Source: Chloroflexota bacterium (GTDB taxonomy: Bacteria; Chloroflexota; Anaerolineae; Aggregatilineales; Phototrophicaceae). Taken from it: 64,000 bases of DNA. The notes below the pieces were generated by a model that had not been told where the DNA came from, ran no database searches, and was given only the letters and a program-made list of their open reading frames with translations. The stretch spans positions 1 to 64,000 of the forward strand of contig JACRPS010000021.1 in the NCBI GenBank assembly GCA_016223085.1, given 5' to 3'. This document shows, piece by piece, positions 8,244-17,330 of the stretch (its first letter is position 1; each line of letters starts with the position of its first letter). A program made the position numbers and the translations under genes.

Positions 8244-8954
8244 CTACCGCTTCAACCGCTGGGCCAGCCGCCGCAGCGCCGCCCCCGCTCCGCCGGTAAT
8301 CGGCCTGCCGTGCCCCGGACACAGGATGTCGGGATTGAGGTCAGCGATTTTCAGGACGGAACGTTTTTCCTCGGCCATATCCTGGGTGAAAGCGGCGATG
8401 GGCAGCGCCAGGGTCCAGGGCAGGTGCATCACCACGTCGCCGGCAAACAGCAGACGTTTGTCCGGCCACCAGAACGCCACATGGCCGGGGCTGTGGCCGA
8501 AGGTTTCCACCACCTCCAAGCCGGGCAAAATCTCGTCCAGGGTGTCACCGCCGGTCAGTTCACGGTCAACCCGCGCTGGGATGGGCGGCGGCATGGTCGG
8601 GCCGTACAGCATCAACCGGGACAGGTCACGCACGTCTTCCGGGCGGGGGCGCGGCTGCGGCTGTTCGCCGCGCACGATAGGCGCATCGCGGCGGTGAACG
8701 GCAGTGCGGGCATTGATGCGCTGCTGGAACGCAGCCAGCCCGCCGATATGGTCCGGGTGGGCGTGGGTGATGAGGATATGCCGGATGTCGTCCAGTGTGT
8801 AACCGTGTCGGTGAAGCTGTGGCTCCAGTCGTTCCGGCGTTTGTGGCGACAGGCTGGTATCCACCAGCGCCAGGCCATCCCGGCCCGCGATCACGTAAAT
8901 TCGCCCCACCGACATCCCCGGCACGGCATAAACCGATTCCGCAATGAGTAGCAT
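8244..8954 (-). CDS. MBL-fold metallo-hydrolase
   Basis: A 236-residue metallo-beta-lactamase-fold protein, started at the ATG at 8954 (MLLIAESVYAVPGM). The dinuclear zinc motif HAHPDH is at 64-69, followed by FGHSPGHVAFW, the bridging Asp in LLFAGDVVMH and the final PGHGRP. The pattern is of the glyoxalase II-like hydrolase group, which cleaves thioesters, lactones or similar substrates, but no residue decides the substrate. It is a single gene transcribed away from aceB. The 337-base region between them carries two inverted repeats. Confidence 0.88.
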   Translation of the reverse strand: MLLIAESVYAVPGMSVGRIYVIAGRDGLALVDTSLSPQTPERLEPQLHRHGYTLDDIRHILITHAHPDHIGGLAAFQQRINARTAVHRRDAPIVRGEQPQPRPRPEDVRDLSRLMLYGPTMPPPIPARVDRELTGGDTLDEILPGLEVVETFGHSPGHVAFWWPDKRLLFAGDVVMHLPWTLALPIAAFTQDMAEEKRSVLKIADLNPDILCPGHGRPITGGAGAALRRLAQRLKR

Positions 8955-9291
8955 TTTAGCCCTCGCCAAACCCAATCAATATTCTTTTGACATAACGCTA
9001 TTGTCAATTTTACTTTACCGGCGGCGCTTTCGCCCGCATTGGACACAGTGTCGCAAAAGTTTGTGCCAGATTTCTCAGATGTGTGCATCCATTTTTAGGC
9101 TGATTTAAGTAAACTGAGGATAATACGATAATCAAACACCAATTTGATTGTGCTGGTTATCAAAACACATCGCAGTATTCATCCAGGGCGCAAGGGTTTG
9201 GCTGATGGGTATCCCGTGAGCGTCTGGCCGTCGGTACAGTGGCCACCTCACGCTGAAGGTTTTGTAAGTCTTGTGGAAAGGACAGCCCTCG
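8955..9291. other. Divergent regulatory region between MBL hydrolase and aceB
   Basis: No coding frame is supported here. It contains the inverted repeat TTGACA-n9-TGTCAA at 8987-9007 and a perfect 20-bp interrupted palindrome at 9130-9149. GATAAT occurs at 9119-9124 and again at 9127-9132 as possible -10 elements reading toward aceB. Confidence 0.5.
9130..9149. promoter_or_regulatory. Candidate operator upstream of aceBA
   Basis: AATCAAA and its complement TTTGATT separated by CACCAA. It overlaps or follows GATAAT hexamers that could be a -10 for aceB. A dimeric regulator site is plausible; no regulator gene is adjacent. Confidence 0.4.
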
Positions 9292-10893
9292 ATGATTCCT
9301 CATGCAGTTCAGGTGGATGGCGCTACCATCACCGGCCATATTCCCCCGGCTTATGCTGAAATTCTGACGCTGGAAGCGGTCGAATTTGTAGCGAAGCTGG
9401 CGCGCGCCTTCACCCCCACCCGCGACGCGCTGCTACGCCGCCGCGCGGAACGTCAGGCCGAGATTGATGGCGGCAAAATGCCGGACTTCCTGCCGGAAAC
9501 CGAGCACATTCGGAATGGCGACTGGAACGTTGCCGCCTGCCCGCCTGACCTGCGGGACCGGCGTGTTGAAATCACCGGCCCGACCGACCGCAAGATGGTC
9601 ATTAACGCCCTCAACTCTGGCGCGAAGGTGTTTATGGCCGATTTTGAGGACGCCAACTCCCCCACCTGGGACAACCTGATCGAAGGGCAGATCAACCTGC
9701 GCGACGCGGTGCGCCGCACGATCACCTTCACCAGCCCGGAAGGTAAATCGTACAAATTGAACGAAACCACTGCCGTGCTGATGGTGCGCCCGCGCGGCTG
9801 GCATCTCAACGAAAAACACTTTCTGGTGGATGGCAAACCGATTCCGGGCAGCCTGTTTGACTTCGGCCTGTATTTCTTCCACAACGCCCACGAACTGCTG
9901 CGGCGCGGTAGCGGGCCATACTTCTATCTGCCGAAGCTGGAAAGCCACCTGGAAGCGCGGCTGTGGAACGACGTGTTTAACCTCGCGCAGGATGAACTGG
10001 GTATCCCGCGCGGCACGATCAAGGCGACGGTGCTGATCGAAACGATTCTGGCCGCCTTTGAAACCGAGGAAATCCTGTATGAACTGCGTGACCATTCCGC
10101 CGGGCTGAACTGTGGCCGCTGGGATTACATCTTCAGCTTCATCAAGAAGTTCCGCAGCCGGCCAGACTTCGTGCTGCCCGACCGCGCCCAGGTGACGATG
10201 ACCGTGCCGATGATGCGCGCCTACACCCAACTGGTGATTAAAAACTGCCACAAACGCGGCGCGTTTGCGATGGGCGGCATGGCGGCGCAAATCCCGATCA
10301 AAAATAACCCGGAAGCCAACGAACAGGCGCTCAGCAAAGTCCGCGCTGACAAGCTGCGCGAGGTGCAGGACGGCCATGATGGGACGTGGGTCGCGCACCC
10401 CGGCCTGGTGCCCATTGCCGCTGAAATCTTTGACCAGTATATGCCGCAGCCGAACCAGCTTGACCGCCAGCGTGACGATGTTCGTGTCACCGCCGCTGAC
10501 CTGCTGCAAGTGCCGCCCGGAACGATCACCGAACACGGCGTGCGCTGGAATATCAAGGTGGGCATCCAGTACCTTGAAGCCTGGCTGGAAGGCAACGGTT
10601 GTGTCCCGCTGTACTACCTGATGGAAGACGCGGCGACCGCCGAAATCTGCCGCACGCAGCTCTGGCAGTGGCTGCGCCACCAGGCGGCGCTGGACGATGG
10701 CCGCCGGCTGACGCCGGAACTCTACGACCGCTTCCTGCGCGAAGAACTGGACGCGCTCAGGGGTGAGGTCGGCGCGGAACGGTACGACAACGGCCACTTC
10801 CCTCTGGCGACCACCCTGTTCACCGAGATGGTCAAGGCCAGCAACTTCGTCGAATTCCTGACGCTGCCAGCCTATGAATGTTTGCTGCCATAG
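9292..10893 (+). CDS. aceB: Malate synthase A
   Basis: A 533-residue enzyme condensing glyoxylate with acetyl-CoA to malate. The ATG at 9292 follows a GGAAAGGA site. The N-terminal clasp is followed by the TIM barrel. [13 protein letters not shown] carries the catalytic Arg and glyoxylate-binding surroundings, [20 protein letters not shown] holds metal-binding Glu residues, and [18 protein letters not shown] is a family signature; the C-terminal plug contains [14 protein letters not shown]. Length matches the A isoform (about 530), not the longer G form. It is followed by isocitrate lyase 133 bases downstream, giving the complete glyoxylate bypass, which lets the cell grow on acetate or fatty acids. 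Confidence 0.97.
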   Translation: MIPHAVQVDGATITGHIPPAYAEILTLEAVEFVAKLARAFTPTRDALLRRRAERQAEIDGGKMPDFLPETEHIRNGDWNVAACPPDLRDRRVEITGPTDRKMVINALNSGAKVFMADFEDANSPTWDNLIEGQINLRDAVRRTITFTSPEGKSYKLNETTAVLMVRPRGWHLNEKHFLVDGKPIPGSLFDFGLYFFHNAHELLRRGSGPYFYLPKLESHLEARLWNDVFNLAQDELGIPRGTIKATVLIETILAAFETEEILYELRDHSAGLNCGRWDYIFSFIKKFRSRPDFVLPDRAQVTMTVPMMRAYTQLVIKNCHKRGAFAMGGMAAQIPIKNNPEANEQALSKVRADKLREVQDGHDGTWVAHPGLVPIAAEIFDQYMPQPNQLDRQRDDVRVTAADLLQVPPGTITEHGVRWNIKVGIQYLEAWLEGNGCVPLYYLMEDAATAEICRTQLWQWLRHQAALDDGRRLTPELYDRFLREELDALRGEVGAERYDNGHFPLATTLFTEMVKASNFVEFLTLPAYECLLP

Positions 10894-10901
10894 ATCATTA
10901 C

Positions 10902-10931
10902 GTAGGGGCGGGTTTATAAACCCGCCCCTAC
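10902..10931. repeat. GTAGGG-family palindrome, copy 4
   Basis: Perfect 30-bp palindrome with left half GTAGGGGCGGGTTTA, 8 bases behind the aceB stop and within the aceB-aceA gap. It could act as an mRNA-processing or attenuating hairpin between the two genes. Confidence 0.9.
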
Positions 10932-10963
10932 CAGCCCCAACCGGACTTACATCGCTCTCTACT

Positions 10964-10987
10964 CTGTGTCTCTGTGTCTTTGTGTCT
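10964..10987. repeat. Octamer tandem repeat
   Basis: Three 8-bp units, CTGTGTCT, CTGTGTCT, TTGTGTCT, followed by a degenerate T/G-rich tail up to about 11005. It lies directly behind palindrome copy 4 and before the aceA ribosome site. Confidence 0.6.
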
Positions 10988-11026
10988 TTGGGTTATGTTT
11001 TTGTGTGATGGAGGAGTACTATCCCT

Positions 11027-12355
11027 ATGCAGCGACAACGGAATGCCGAACAGATCACGATGGAATGGAACACGCGCCCGCGCTGGAAGGGCATTGTCCG
11101 CGAGTATACGGCGGACGACGTGGTGCGGCTGCGCGGTTCGATTCACATCGAATATTCGCTGGCGCAGATGGGCGCGGAGCAGCTCTGGGATTTGCTGAAC
11201 CGCGAGCCGTACATCAACACGATGGGGGCGATCACGGGGACGCAGGCAGTGCAGATGGTGGCCGCCGGGCTGAAGGCGATTTACGTATCGGGCTGGCAGG
11301 TGGCAGGCGATATGAACAGCGCCCTGCAAACCTATCCCGACCAGAGCCTGTATCCGGTAGATAGCGTGCCGATGCTGGTGCGGCGCATCAACAACGCCCT
11401 GCTGCGCGCCGATCAAATCCAGCACATGGAGGGCAAAAAAGGCCCGTTCTGGCTGGTGCCGTTGATCGCGGACGGCGAAGCAGGGTTTGGCGGCATTCTG
11501 AATGCGTTTGAACTGACGAAGGCGCTGATCGAAGCCGGCGCGGCGGGCGTTCACTTTGAAGATCAACTGTCGTCAGCCAAGAAGTGCGGCCATCTGGGCG
11601 GCAAGGTGCTGGCGCCCACGTCGGAGTTTATCCGCAAGCTGGTGGCGGCGCGGCTGGCCGCCGACGTGTGCGACGTGCCAACCATGATTATCGCCCGCAC
11701 CGACGCCGAATCGGCCACGCTGCTGGCGAACACGATTGACCCGCGTGATGAGGAGTTTGTCACTGGTGAACGCTCACCCGAAGGCTTTTTCTACGTGCGC
11801 GGCGGGCTGGAGCCAGCCATCGCGCGCGGGCTGGCCTACGCGCCCTATGCCGACATGATCTGGTGCGAAACGTCGCGCCCTGACCTGGAAGAAGCCAGGA
11901 AGTTTGCCGAAGGCATCCGCCGTGAGTTCCCCGATAAGCTGCTGTTTTACAACTGCTCGCCGTCCTTTAACTGGTCGCGCAACCTGGACGCGGCGACGAT
12001 TGCCAAGTTCCAGCGCGAGCTGGGCGCGATGGGCTACAAATTCCAGTTCATCACGCTGGCGGGCTTCCACTCGCTCAACTACGCCATGTTTGATCTGGCG
12101 CGGAAGTACAAAACCGAGGGCATGAGTGCCTACGCCGAACTGCAGGATCAGGAATTTGCCGCCGAACGCGATTACGGCTATCGCGCCGTCAAACACCAAT
12201 CCTTCGTCGGTACGGGCTATTTTGACTCCGTGCAGAACGTCATCACCGGTGGCACATCGTCCACTGTCGCCCTGAAGCACTCAACCGAGGCGGAGCAGTT
12301 CACGACCAACGGTGAAACGGTTGCCAACGGCCAGACGCCGCAGGCGGCACACTGA
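11027..12355 (+). CDS. aceA: Isocitrate lyase
   Basis: A 442-residue enzyme that splits isocitrate into succinate and glyoxylate. The start ATG follows a GATGGAGGAG site. Family signatures are GWQVAGD at 89-95, the Mg-binding [12 protein letters not shown] near 145-156, the active-site KKCGH at 185-189 and NCSPSFNW near 307. The length fits the short bacterial AceA class. The last 30 residues form a polar tail ([17 protein letters not shown]) beyond the conserved fold. With aceB upstream it forms the glyoxylate shunt; both genes may share a transcript, with the palindrome at 10902 between them. Confidence 0.97.
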   Translation: MQRQRNAEQITMEWNTRPRWKGIVREYTADDVVRLRGSIHIEYSLAQMGAEQLWDLLNREPYINTMGAITGTQAVQMVAAGLKAIYVSGWQVAGDMNSALQTYPDQSLYPVDSVPMLVRRINNALLRADQIQHMEGKKGPFWLVPLIADGEAGFGGILNAFELTKALIEAGAAGVHFEDQLSSAKKCGHLGGKVLAPTSEFIRKLVAARLAADVCDVPTMIIARTDAESATLLANTIDPRDEEFVTGERSPEGFFYVRGGLEPAIARGLAYAPYADMIWCETSRPDLEEARKFAEGIRREFPDKLLFYNCSPSFNWSRNLDAATIAKFQRELGAMGYKFQFITLAGFHSLNYAMFDLARKYKTEGMSAYAELQDQEFAAERDYGYRAVKHQSFVGTGYFDSVQNVITGGTSSTVALKHSTEAEQFTTNGETVANGQTPQAAH

Positions 12356-12379
12356 CGCGCTGACCTATTCGGTACAGAC

Positions 12380-12408
12380 GTAAGGGAGGGTCTGAGACCC
12401 TCCCCTAC
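12380..12408. repeat. GTAGGG-family palindrome, copy 5
   Basis: 14-bp arms with a single mismatch (GTAAGGGAGGGTCT against the complement of AGACCCTCCCCTAC) around one base. It lies 25 bases behind the aceA stop and may help end or stabilise that transcript. Confidence 0.85.
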
Positions 12409-12450
12409 CGAAAAATCGCCCGACCAATGAAGGTGTAGGAGGAGAGAGGG

Positions 12451-12639
12451 ATGTTAAACATGGAAAGCATTTTGCAGGCAGTGGACGGATTGAGCCAGGA
12501 CGAGGTTCGGCAGCTTTATAACTACCTGGTGGAAAACCATCTCCAGCTGAATCCGGGCGACGGACACCCCGGCGCGGCGCGCATGGGCGACGACTTCGGT
12601 TACGAGTGGTCGGGCGAATTCTGGGTGAGCGAGGAATAA
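12451..12639 (+). CDS. Small acidic hypothetical protein
   Basis: A 62-residue protein, MLNMESILQAVDGLSQDEV..., with a very good GGAGGAGAG ribosome site, which argues that it is real. The first 30 residues form an amphipathic helix pair (ILQAVDGLSQDEVRQLYNYLVEN), and the tail is acidic and aromatic (DDFGYEWSGEFWVSEE). The DxLSxDExRxLYxYL pattern is seen in many short proteins placed next to toxin-like or unrelated genes, so it could be an antitoxin-like or adaptor peptide, but no partner toxin is present. No known family assigned. Confidence 0.6.
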   Translation: MLNMESILQAVDGLSQDEVRQLYNYLVENHLQLNPGDGHPGAARMGDDFGYEWSGEFWVSEE

Positions 12640-12660
12640 ACACGACAGGCCAGCCACGCT

Positions 12661-13542
12661 TCAAAAGACCGAGAAATACTGCTCGAAGAAGCGGGCCGGA
12701 TTAACCTCCAGCGCCACTTCATGCGGCCCGGTTGTGTCTGGCTGCCAGTGTGTCAGGCCCAGCAGGCGTGGGCTGGTCAATTCCACTTCCACCTTGCCCC
12801 GGCTGAACGTGCAGACCTGGTTGTCAAACAGCGTCAGCGCCGCCAGCGGATCGTGGAAGGTAATCACCGGACGTTCCTCGAACCACACTTCGGCGAAGTC
12901 CAGCACCGGGCGTAACAGCCCGATCTGGAACCGCTGCCGCACCTCCTGCGACTTCATCGTGACCTGAGTGGTCACGTCCAGCCCAATCGAGCGATGCACC
13001 GCCACCGGCGTCTGGTAGATTTTGGCAATGGCGTGCGGGTCGCAACCGGCGTTCCATTCCACCGGCCACAAGCCCGGCTGCTGATTGCTGAACCGGCCAA
13101 CCATCATCACCAACTGCTTGAGTAGCGCCGGGATTTCCGGGTCACTGGCAAACAGCAGGCCGACGTTGGTCATCGGCCCGATGGCGAGCAGCGTGACTTC
13201 GCCGGGATGGGCGCGAATGGTGCGGCGCAGGAAGTCAATCGCCTCACCCTGCGGGAAGCGGGTCGCATGCGGCCAGCGGTCGAGCATGGCGGCCTGGGGC
13301 ACACGCGGCTGCTGCTGTGGGATGAGGAACGGGTTTTCCGCGCCAGGGTAAATCGGCACGTCCCTGCCGGCGGCCTGGCACAGCGCGCTGACCAGTCTGG
13401 CACGTTCGACCGGTTCGCCGCTGACCGTTGTCACCCCTAATAGCTCACAGCGCGGCTGCGCCAGCAGGTACGCCAGACAGATGGCGTCGTCAATGTCCGA
13501 GCCGATGTCGGTGTCCAGAATAACTTTTGTCACTGCCTGCAT
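12661..13542 (-). CDS. Inosine/uridine-preferring nucleoside hydrolase family protein
   Basis: A 293-residue protein starting [20 protein letters not shown], with an AGGAAGG ribosome site. The Ca-binding Asp cluster [10 protein letters not shown] is at about residues 10-19, a variant of DTDPGxDD found in a large subgroup of nucleoside hydrolases. [15 protein letters not shown] and [14 protein letters not shown] are the later family signatures. It cleaves the N-glycosidic bond of ribonucleosides to base and ribose in the cytoplasm, although this subgroup also includes enzymes with other substrates. Single gene, no coupled transporter. Confidence 0.87.
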   Translation of the reverse strand: MQAVTKVILDTDIGSDIDDAICLAYLLAQPRCELLGVTTVSGEPVERARLVSALCQAAGRDVPIYPGAENPFLIPQQQPRVPQAAMLDRWPHATRFPQGEAIDFLRRTIRAHPGEVTLLAIGPMTNVGLLFASDPEIPALLKQLVMMVGRFSNQQPGLWPVEWNAGCDPHAIAKIYQTPVAVHRSIGLDVTTQVTMKSQEVRQRFQIGLLRPVLDFAEVWFEERPVITFHDPLAALTLFDNQVCTFSRGKVEVELTSPRLLGLTHWQPDTTGPHEVALEVNPARFFEQYFSVF

Positions 13543-13796
13543 TCCTTCCTGGAAAAGAACTGCGGAGCCGAAAACTCATCATGCTGCTGACCGGATTCAG
13601 ATAATTAACCTGTTTTGGTGTTCATCCAGCTTAATGCGCGTACCGGACTGTAGCGCGGGATGGCCTCCCGGTCAACCCGTACGCTGGCCGGCAGGAAGCT
13701 AAACTGAACCAAACACCGCACACCGATTACCGCTTTCGGACTTCCGGCGTCGCCAGGGCGGTGGTTAAGGGTCGGGTGATAAAAACGGGTGTACTG

Positions 13797-13802
13797 TACA
13801 AT
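13797..13802 (+). promoter_or_regulatory. Possible -10 element before the SH3-like gene
   Basis: TACAAT at 13797-13802, 33 bases before the ATG at 13835. No clear -35 hexamer lies upstream, so support is weak. Confidence 0.3.
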
Positions 13803-13834
13803 TAGCAAAATGAGTCCGCAGAGAGGGGGCTACG

Positions 13835-14554
13835 ATGCGGTGGCTGATTGTCCTGATAATTCTGACGCTTGGTTTGTTTGGGCCAGTTGTTGCGGCCCAA
13901 ACCGAGGTAGATACCATTTATGGCCTAATCACGGTTGACTTGGCCGATGTCCGCGCCGGCCCCGATTTTGCCTATCCGACCATTGGGCAGCTCCCGCGGG
14001 ATGCCTCGGTTGTGGTACTGGGCCGGGCCGGGGATTTCTTCGAACGGTGGGATGGCCGCCAGTGGATTCAGATCAACTATGGTGACAGTCCGGCGTGGAT
14101 TTACGCCCGCCTGGTTCGTACCAGCGTGGCCTTTAACTCCATCTTTCCCACCGGGCGCATCCTGCCGCGTGATGCCAATGGCCGGGTGCCGGACGTTTTT
14201 GATCTCTCCACCGATGTCTGCTCCCAGTGGCAGGGGACGTTTACCCTGACCGGCGATTTTAACGCCGGAGACCGGGAACTGGTCGTGACGTACCCGGAAT
14301 TGAAGGGCGCGAATGTTTACAGCGTGATCGTCATCTCGCCCAGCGGCGAGCGGCGGGCGTTTGACAGCACCACCGGCACTTCCAAAATCGTTCTGGATCA
14401 TTTGCCGCAGGAAGGCGGGGCGTACACCTGGCGGGTTGCGCCGTACTGGACCAACTCGTCCTACCGCTACCAGTGGCAGCAGGTCTGTCTGCTGCGAACC
14501 GGCGGGACGTTCAACAAGCCGGATACGACGCCGACACAGGGGGGACAGGGATAG
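13835..14554 (+). CDS. Exported SH3-like domain protein
   Basis: A 239-residue secreted protein with a signal peptide (MRWLIVLIILTLGLFGPVVAA-Q). Residues about 28-95 form a bacterial SH3-like domain: a VDLADVRAGPDFAYPTIGQL strand pair and a VVVLGRAGDFFERWDGRQWIQINY...GWIYARLV-type ending (here AWIYARLV). The following 140 residues hold two cysteines and a beta-rich domain (ELVVTYPELKGANVYSVIV). It ends in a polar, Thr-rich tail. It belongs to the exported-protein block but is on the plus strand, convergent with the six-gene operon. A cell-surface binding role is inferred. Confidence 0.75.
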   Translation: MRWLIVLIILTLGLFGPVVAAQTEVDTIYGLITVDLADVRAGPDFAYPTIGQLPRDASVVVLGRAGDFFERWDGRQWIQINYGDSPAWIYARLVRTSVAFNSIFPTGRILPRDANGRVPDVFDLSTDVCSQWQGTFTLTGDFNAGDRELVVTYPELKGANVYSVIVISPSGERRAFDSTTGTSKIVLDHLPQEGGAYTWRVAPYWTNSSYRYQWQQVCLLRTGGTFNKPDTTPTQGGQG

Positions 14555-14584
14555 ATTCGATCACAGGTTTGACAGGGATTTGTA

Positions 14585-14608
14585 GGGGCGACCATATCGG
14601 GTCGCCCC
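14585..14608. repeat. GTAGGG-family palindrome, copy 6 (degenerate)
   Basis: Arms GGGGCGACC / GGTCGCCCC around ATATCG. The left flank keeps GTA, but the right end lacks the matching TAC, so this copy is decayed at one edge. It lies between two convergent stops and could act as a bidirectional terminator. Confidence 0.75.
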
Positions 14609-14614
14609 AACTCT

Positions 14615-15616
14615 TTATTGGCGCGGGCGGCGGAACTGCACGACATTTTCTTCCAGGTTTGCCAGCATTTCCAGCGTCACCTCGAAGATGATACGGGCGT
14701 TGGTGGCGCTGTTGCGGGCTTTAACCGTGATGTCCGGCGAGACGACGCCGCAGGTCAGCAGGGGTTCGCGCGCGGTCTTCAGATAATCAATGGCGGTAAC
14801 GAGGCGCGGCGCGTACCGCTGCAATTCCGGCAGTTCGCGCACGTCTTCCTCGGTATAAGGATAGTAGGTTAGTTCCGGGGGCGCGTCGCAGGGCATCACT
14901 TCTCCCCGGAACACGCGCCACCAGAAGGCTTCCAACCCGCCGGCCAAACCCTGCCGGTCGTGGATAAAGGCGCGCAGACGGTCAATTTGCGCCTGCTGGA
15001 TTTCGACCGGGATAATCACCACCGCCGGCGCATTTAAGGGTGGCAGATTCGGCGCTTCGGGGATGTCCATCACGTTAGGCAGGCGGCGGGCGGCAAAACC
15101 GATGATCCAGCCATCGTAACCCAGGTAATTCACGCGCAGCCACGAACCATCCTGATTGCGCTCCAGCACGGGAATCGTCAGCAGCGGCGGCACGCGCGTG
15201 ATTTGTGCCGCGCTGCGCGAGGGCTGTTCGCGCATGTAGGCTTCTTCCAGCATGTAAACGCCGAAGGCCGGGGCAGTGGTGAGTGGGTGCGGCCCGATCA
15301 CGTCGGTCGTCAGATCACCCAGCGGCAGGAATTCCGGACGGAACTTCCAGTTCAGGATTTCGTTAAACACCCAGCCCAGGTTGTTCAGCCGTCCGGGTCG
15401 GCGGACTTCAAACCAGGTGCCATCCAGATTGCGGCTGACCACTTCCAGACGGTTGCCCTCAAACACCGACGCCACTGCTTCCGCGTCAAAATCCGGCGCG
15501 AGGCGGACGAAGGCGCTTTCGACATTGACCGTGCCGCTAAAATCGGTTTCGCCCTGTGCCGAGGCTGTTCCGAGGCCAAACACCAGCAGCGCAGCCAGAA
15601 GCAGGATGTATCTCAT
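14615..15616 (-). CDS. Exported SH3-like domain protein
   Basis: A 333-residue protein with a signal peptide (MRYILLLAALLVFGLGTASA-Q). Two SH3-like units follow: FVRLAPDFDAEAVASVFEGNRLEVVSRNLDGTWFEV (about 37-72) and AYMREQPSRSAAQITRVPPLLTIPVLERNQDGSWLRVNY (about 125-165), each with the WxxV...GWI ending. The C-terminal third is helical with two cysteines and resembles the tails of the SH3-like proteins at 18890-19870 and 13835-14554. It overlaps the stop of the family-5 binding protein by ATGA, and is the last gene of the six-gene operon. Confidence 0.8.
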   Translation of the reverse strand: MRYILLLAALLVFGLGTASAQGETDFSGTVNVESAFVRLAPDFDAEAVASVFEGNRLEVVSRNLDGTWFEVRRPGRLNNLGWVFNEILNWKFRPEFLPLGDLTTDVIGPHPLTTAPAFGVYMLEEAYMREQPSRSAAQITRVPPLLTIPVLERNQDGSWLRVNYLGYDGWIIGFAARRLPNVMDIPEAPNLPPLNAPAVVIIPVEIQQAQIDRLRAFIHDRQGLAGGLEAFWWRVFRGEVMPCDAPPELTYYPYTEEDVRELPELQRYAPRLVTAIDYLKTAREPLLTCGVVSPDITVKARNSATNARIIFEVTLEMLANLEENVVQFRRPRQ

Positions 15617-17316
15617 GGTGTCACCACCCAGTCGAGGATGTTCCAGTAGGGATTGCCCGGCAGGGGGTCAAAGTTCAGAATACCGGGTCTGGCGACCACC
15701 ATCTCATTACAGATGTACAGGAAGGCATAGGGTTGATCTTCCTGCACGATGGCCTGAATCTGCTTATAAAGTTCCGCGCGCTGCTGGAGATCGCAGCCGG
15801 GCACGGTGCGCGCCTGTTCCATCAGCGTTTCCACCTGGGGATTGGTGTACGAGCCATAATTGGTCTGCTGATAATCCAGCCCATCGCCGGTTTGAGTCAA
15901 CTGCCACGTCCCATCAGGATCATCGGCTGGCGTGGGCATGAAGGTGGTCAGGAAAGCGTCGAAACGCTGGTTAAACTTATCGAAACTCTCTGTCACATTG
16001 ACACCAAAACCTGCCCGCCGTAGCTGACGCGCGATCATGCCTGCCGCTACATCCCGTCTCCCGTGCGAGACGTAGCCCAGCGAGAAGCTCAATGGTGTGC
16101 CTTCCGGCGCATACAGGCAGCCGTGACACTCGCGCACGCCATCATGGTTGGTGTCGCGCCAGCCCGCTTCGTGCAGCAGCTTTTCGGCGGCGCGCAGGTC
16201 GAAGGGGATGGGCGGCAAGTCGGGGTTAAATGCCCACGACGACGGCGGCAGATAGGAAGCAGACGGTGTGCCGTTGCCTTGCAGCACCGTTTCAATCAGT
16301 TCGTTCACATCAATCGCCAACTGCACCGCGCGGCGCACGCGCACGTCACCAAACAGGGGGTGATGCCCCTGTTCCAGCGGCTTACCGTTCTCGTCAAAGG
16401 CAGGCTTCGGTTTGGCCGGGTCAGCCAGATTGAAGATGATGATGTCCTGTTCGAGGCCAGGATAGTCCGCGATCTGCAAACCGGGCGTAGCGCGCAGGTC
16501 ATCGCGGCGGTTGTACGGTGGGTTGATGAGGATATTGGTGTCACCGGCGAGAAAGGATTCCACTGTACTCATGCCTTCAGGCAGGTCAGCATAGACAAAC
16601 GCGGCGTTGCCAGCTGACAGCCGGATGTCCTGTCCTGGCCGCAGTGCATTAAAACGGAATGCGCCGGCGGTCGCCGTTGGATTAAGGTTAAACGGGTGTT
16701 CGCTTAAAGTACGGAGTTGGGTTTTGCCATAGTTTTCACGCCACCAGTCAGACGATAGAATGCCCGACTGCGTTGCATTCACGTGATCTACGAAATCAGC
16801 AAAATCCGCATCAAAAACGTGGGCTGGCACAACCGGGAAGTTAGCGCGGGGCAGTGTGGAGCAGTCCGGTTGTTCGAACTGAAAGCGGATGGTGGAGGCA
16901 TCTACTACCTGTGCATTCCAGGGTATGCGCTGGTTGTAAGAGTCAGGGATATAACTGAAAAACACATCATAAGCCGTGATCGGCGTGCCGTCACTCCAGA
17001 TCAAATCCGTTCGAAGTGTGAATGTCTGCACGTTACCGGGTTGTAACGTCGGGTCAACTACCAGACCGTAGTTACCGGCTGCCGCGCCGGTTAGAGTGCC
17101 GGTCGCCGGGTCAACCGCAAACAGCGTGGGGAACAGGAAGTCTGCAATGCGGCTACAGGCCACGTCACAGACGGTAGGGATAATGGTCGTGATACCATCC
17201 GTGCCAGAACGGTTAGCCTCAATAATCACGCCACGACCATCCTGTGAGGCGGCGGGCGCGACCAGTAGCAGCGCGGCCAGCAATACAACAGCCCCGACCA
17301 ACCAGTGTTTGAGCAT
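15613..17316 (-). CDS. Orphan ABC-type family 5 substrate-binding protein
   Basis: A 567-residue exported protein with a signal peptide (MLKHWLVGAVVLLAALLLVAPAASQ). I chose the ATG at 17316, which has GAGGAA at the right spacing, over the GTG at 17334. It shows the SBP_bac_5 layout: SRIADFLFPTLFAVDPATG near the start, FTLRTDLIWSDGTPITAYDVFFSY, later VRRAVQLAIDVNELIETVLQGNGTP, and LLHEAGWRDTNHDGVRE. Such proteins bind peptides, nickel or oligosaccharides outside the membrane. No permease or ATPase gene lies in this operon; instead it follows two TPR genes and precedes an SH3-like gene. It may feed a transporter encoded elsewhere, or serve as a sensor. Confidence 0.85.
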   Translation of the reverse strand: MLKHWLVGAVVLLAALLLVAPAASQDGRGVIIEANRSGTDGITTIIPTVCDVACSRIADFLFPTLFAVDPATGTLTGAAAGNYGLVVDPTLQPGNVQTFTLRTDLIWSDGTPITAYDVFFSYIPDSYNQRIPWNAQVVDASTIRFQFEQPDCSTLPRANFPVVPAHVFDADFADFVDHVNATQSGILSSDWWRENYGKTQLRTLSEHPFNLNPTATAGAFRFNALRPGQDIRLSAGNAAFVYADLPEGMSTVESFLAGDTNILINPPYNRRDDLRATPGLQIADYPGLEQDIIIFNLADPAKPKPAFDENGKPLEQGHHPLFGDVRVRRAVQLAIDVNELIETVLQGNGTPSASYLPPSSWAFNPDLPPIPFDLRAAEKLLHEAGWRDTNHDGVRECHGCLYAPEGTPLSFSLGYVSHGRRDVAAGMIARQLRRAGFGVNVTESFDKFNQRFDAFLTTFMPTPADDPDGTWQLTQTGDGLDYQQTNYGSYTNPQVETLMEQARTVPGCDLQQRAELYKQIQAIVQEDQPYAFLYICNEMVVARPGILNFDPLPGNPYWNILDWVVTP

Positions 17317-17330
17317 GGTTTTTTCCTCGC

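Noticed and set aside
9433-10797. A 454-codon open frame antisense to malate synthase
   Set aside because: It lies fully inside aceB, has no start signal and translates to a composition typical of the reverse of a high-GC gene.
13605-13808. A 67-codon minus-strand frame in the gap before 13835
   Set aside because: No ribosome site, no family and atypical composition; treated as non-coding.
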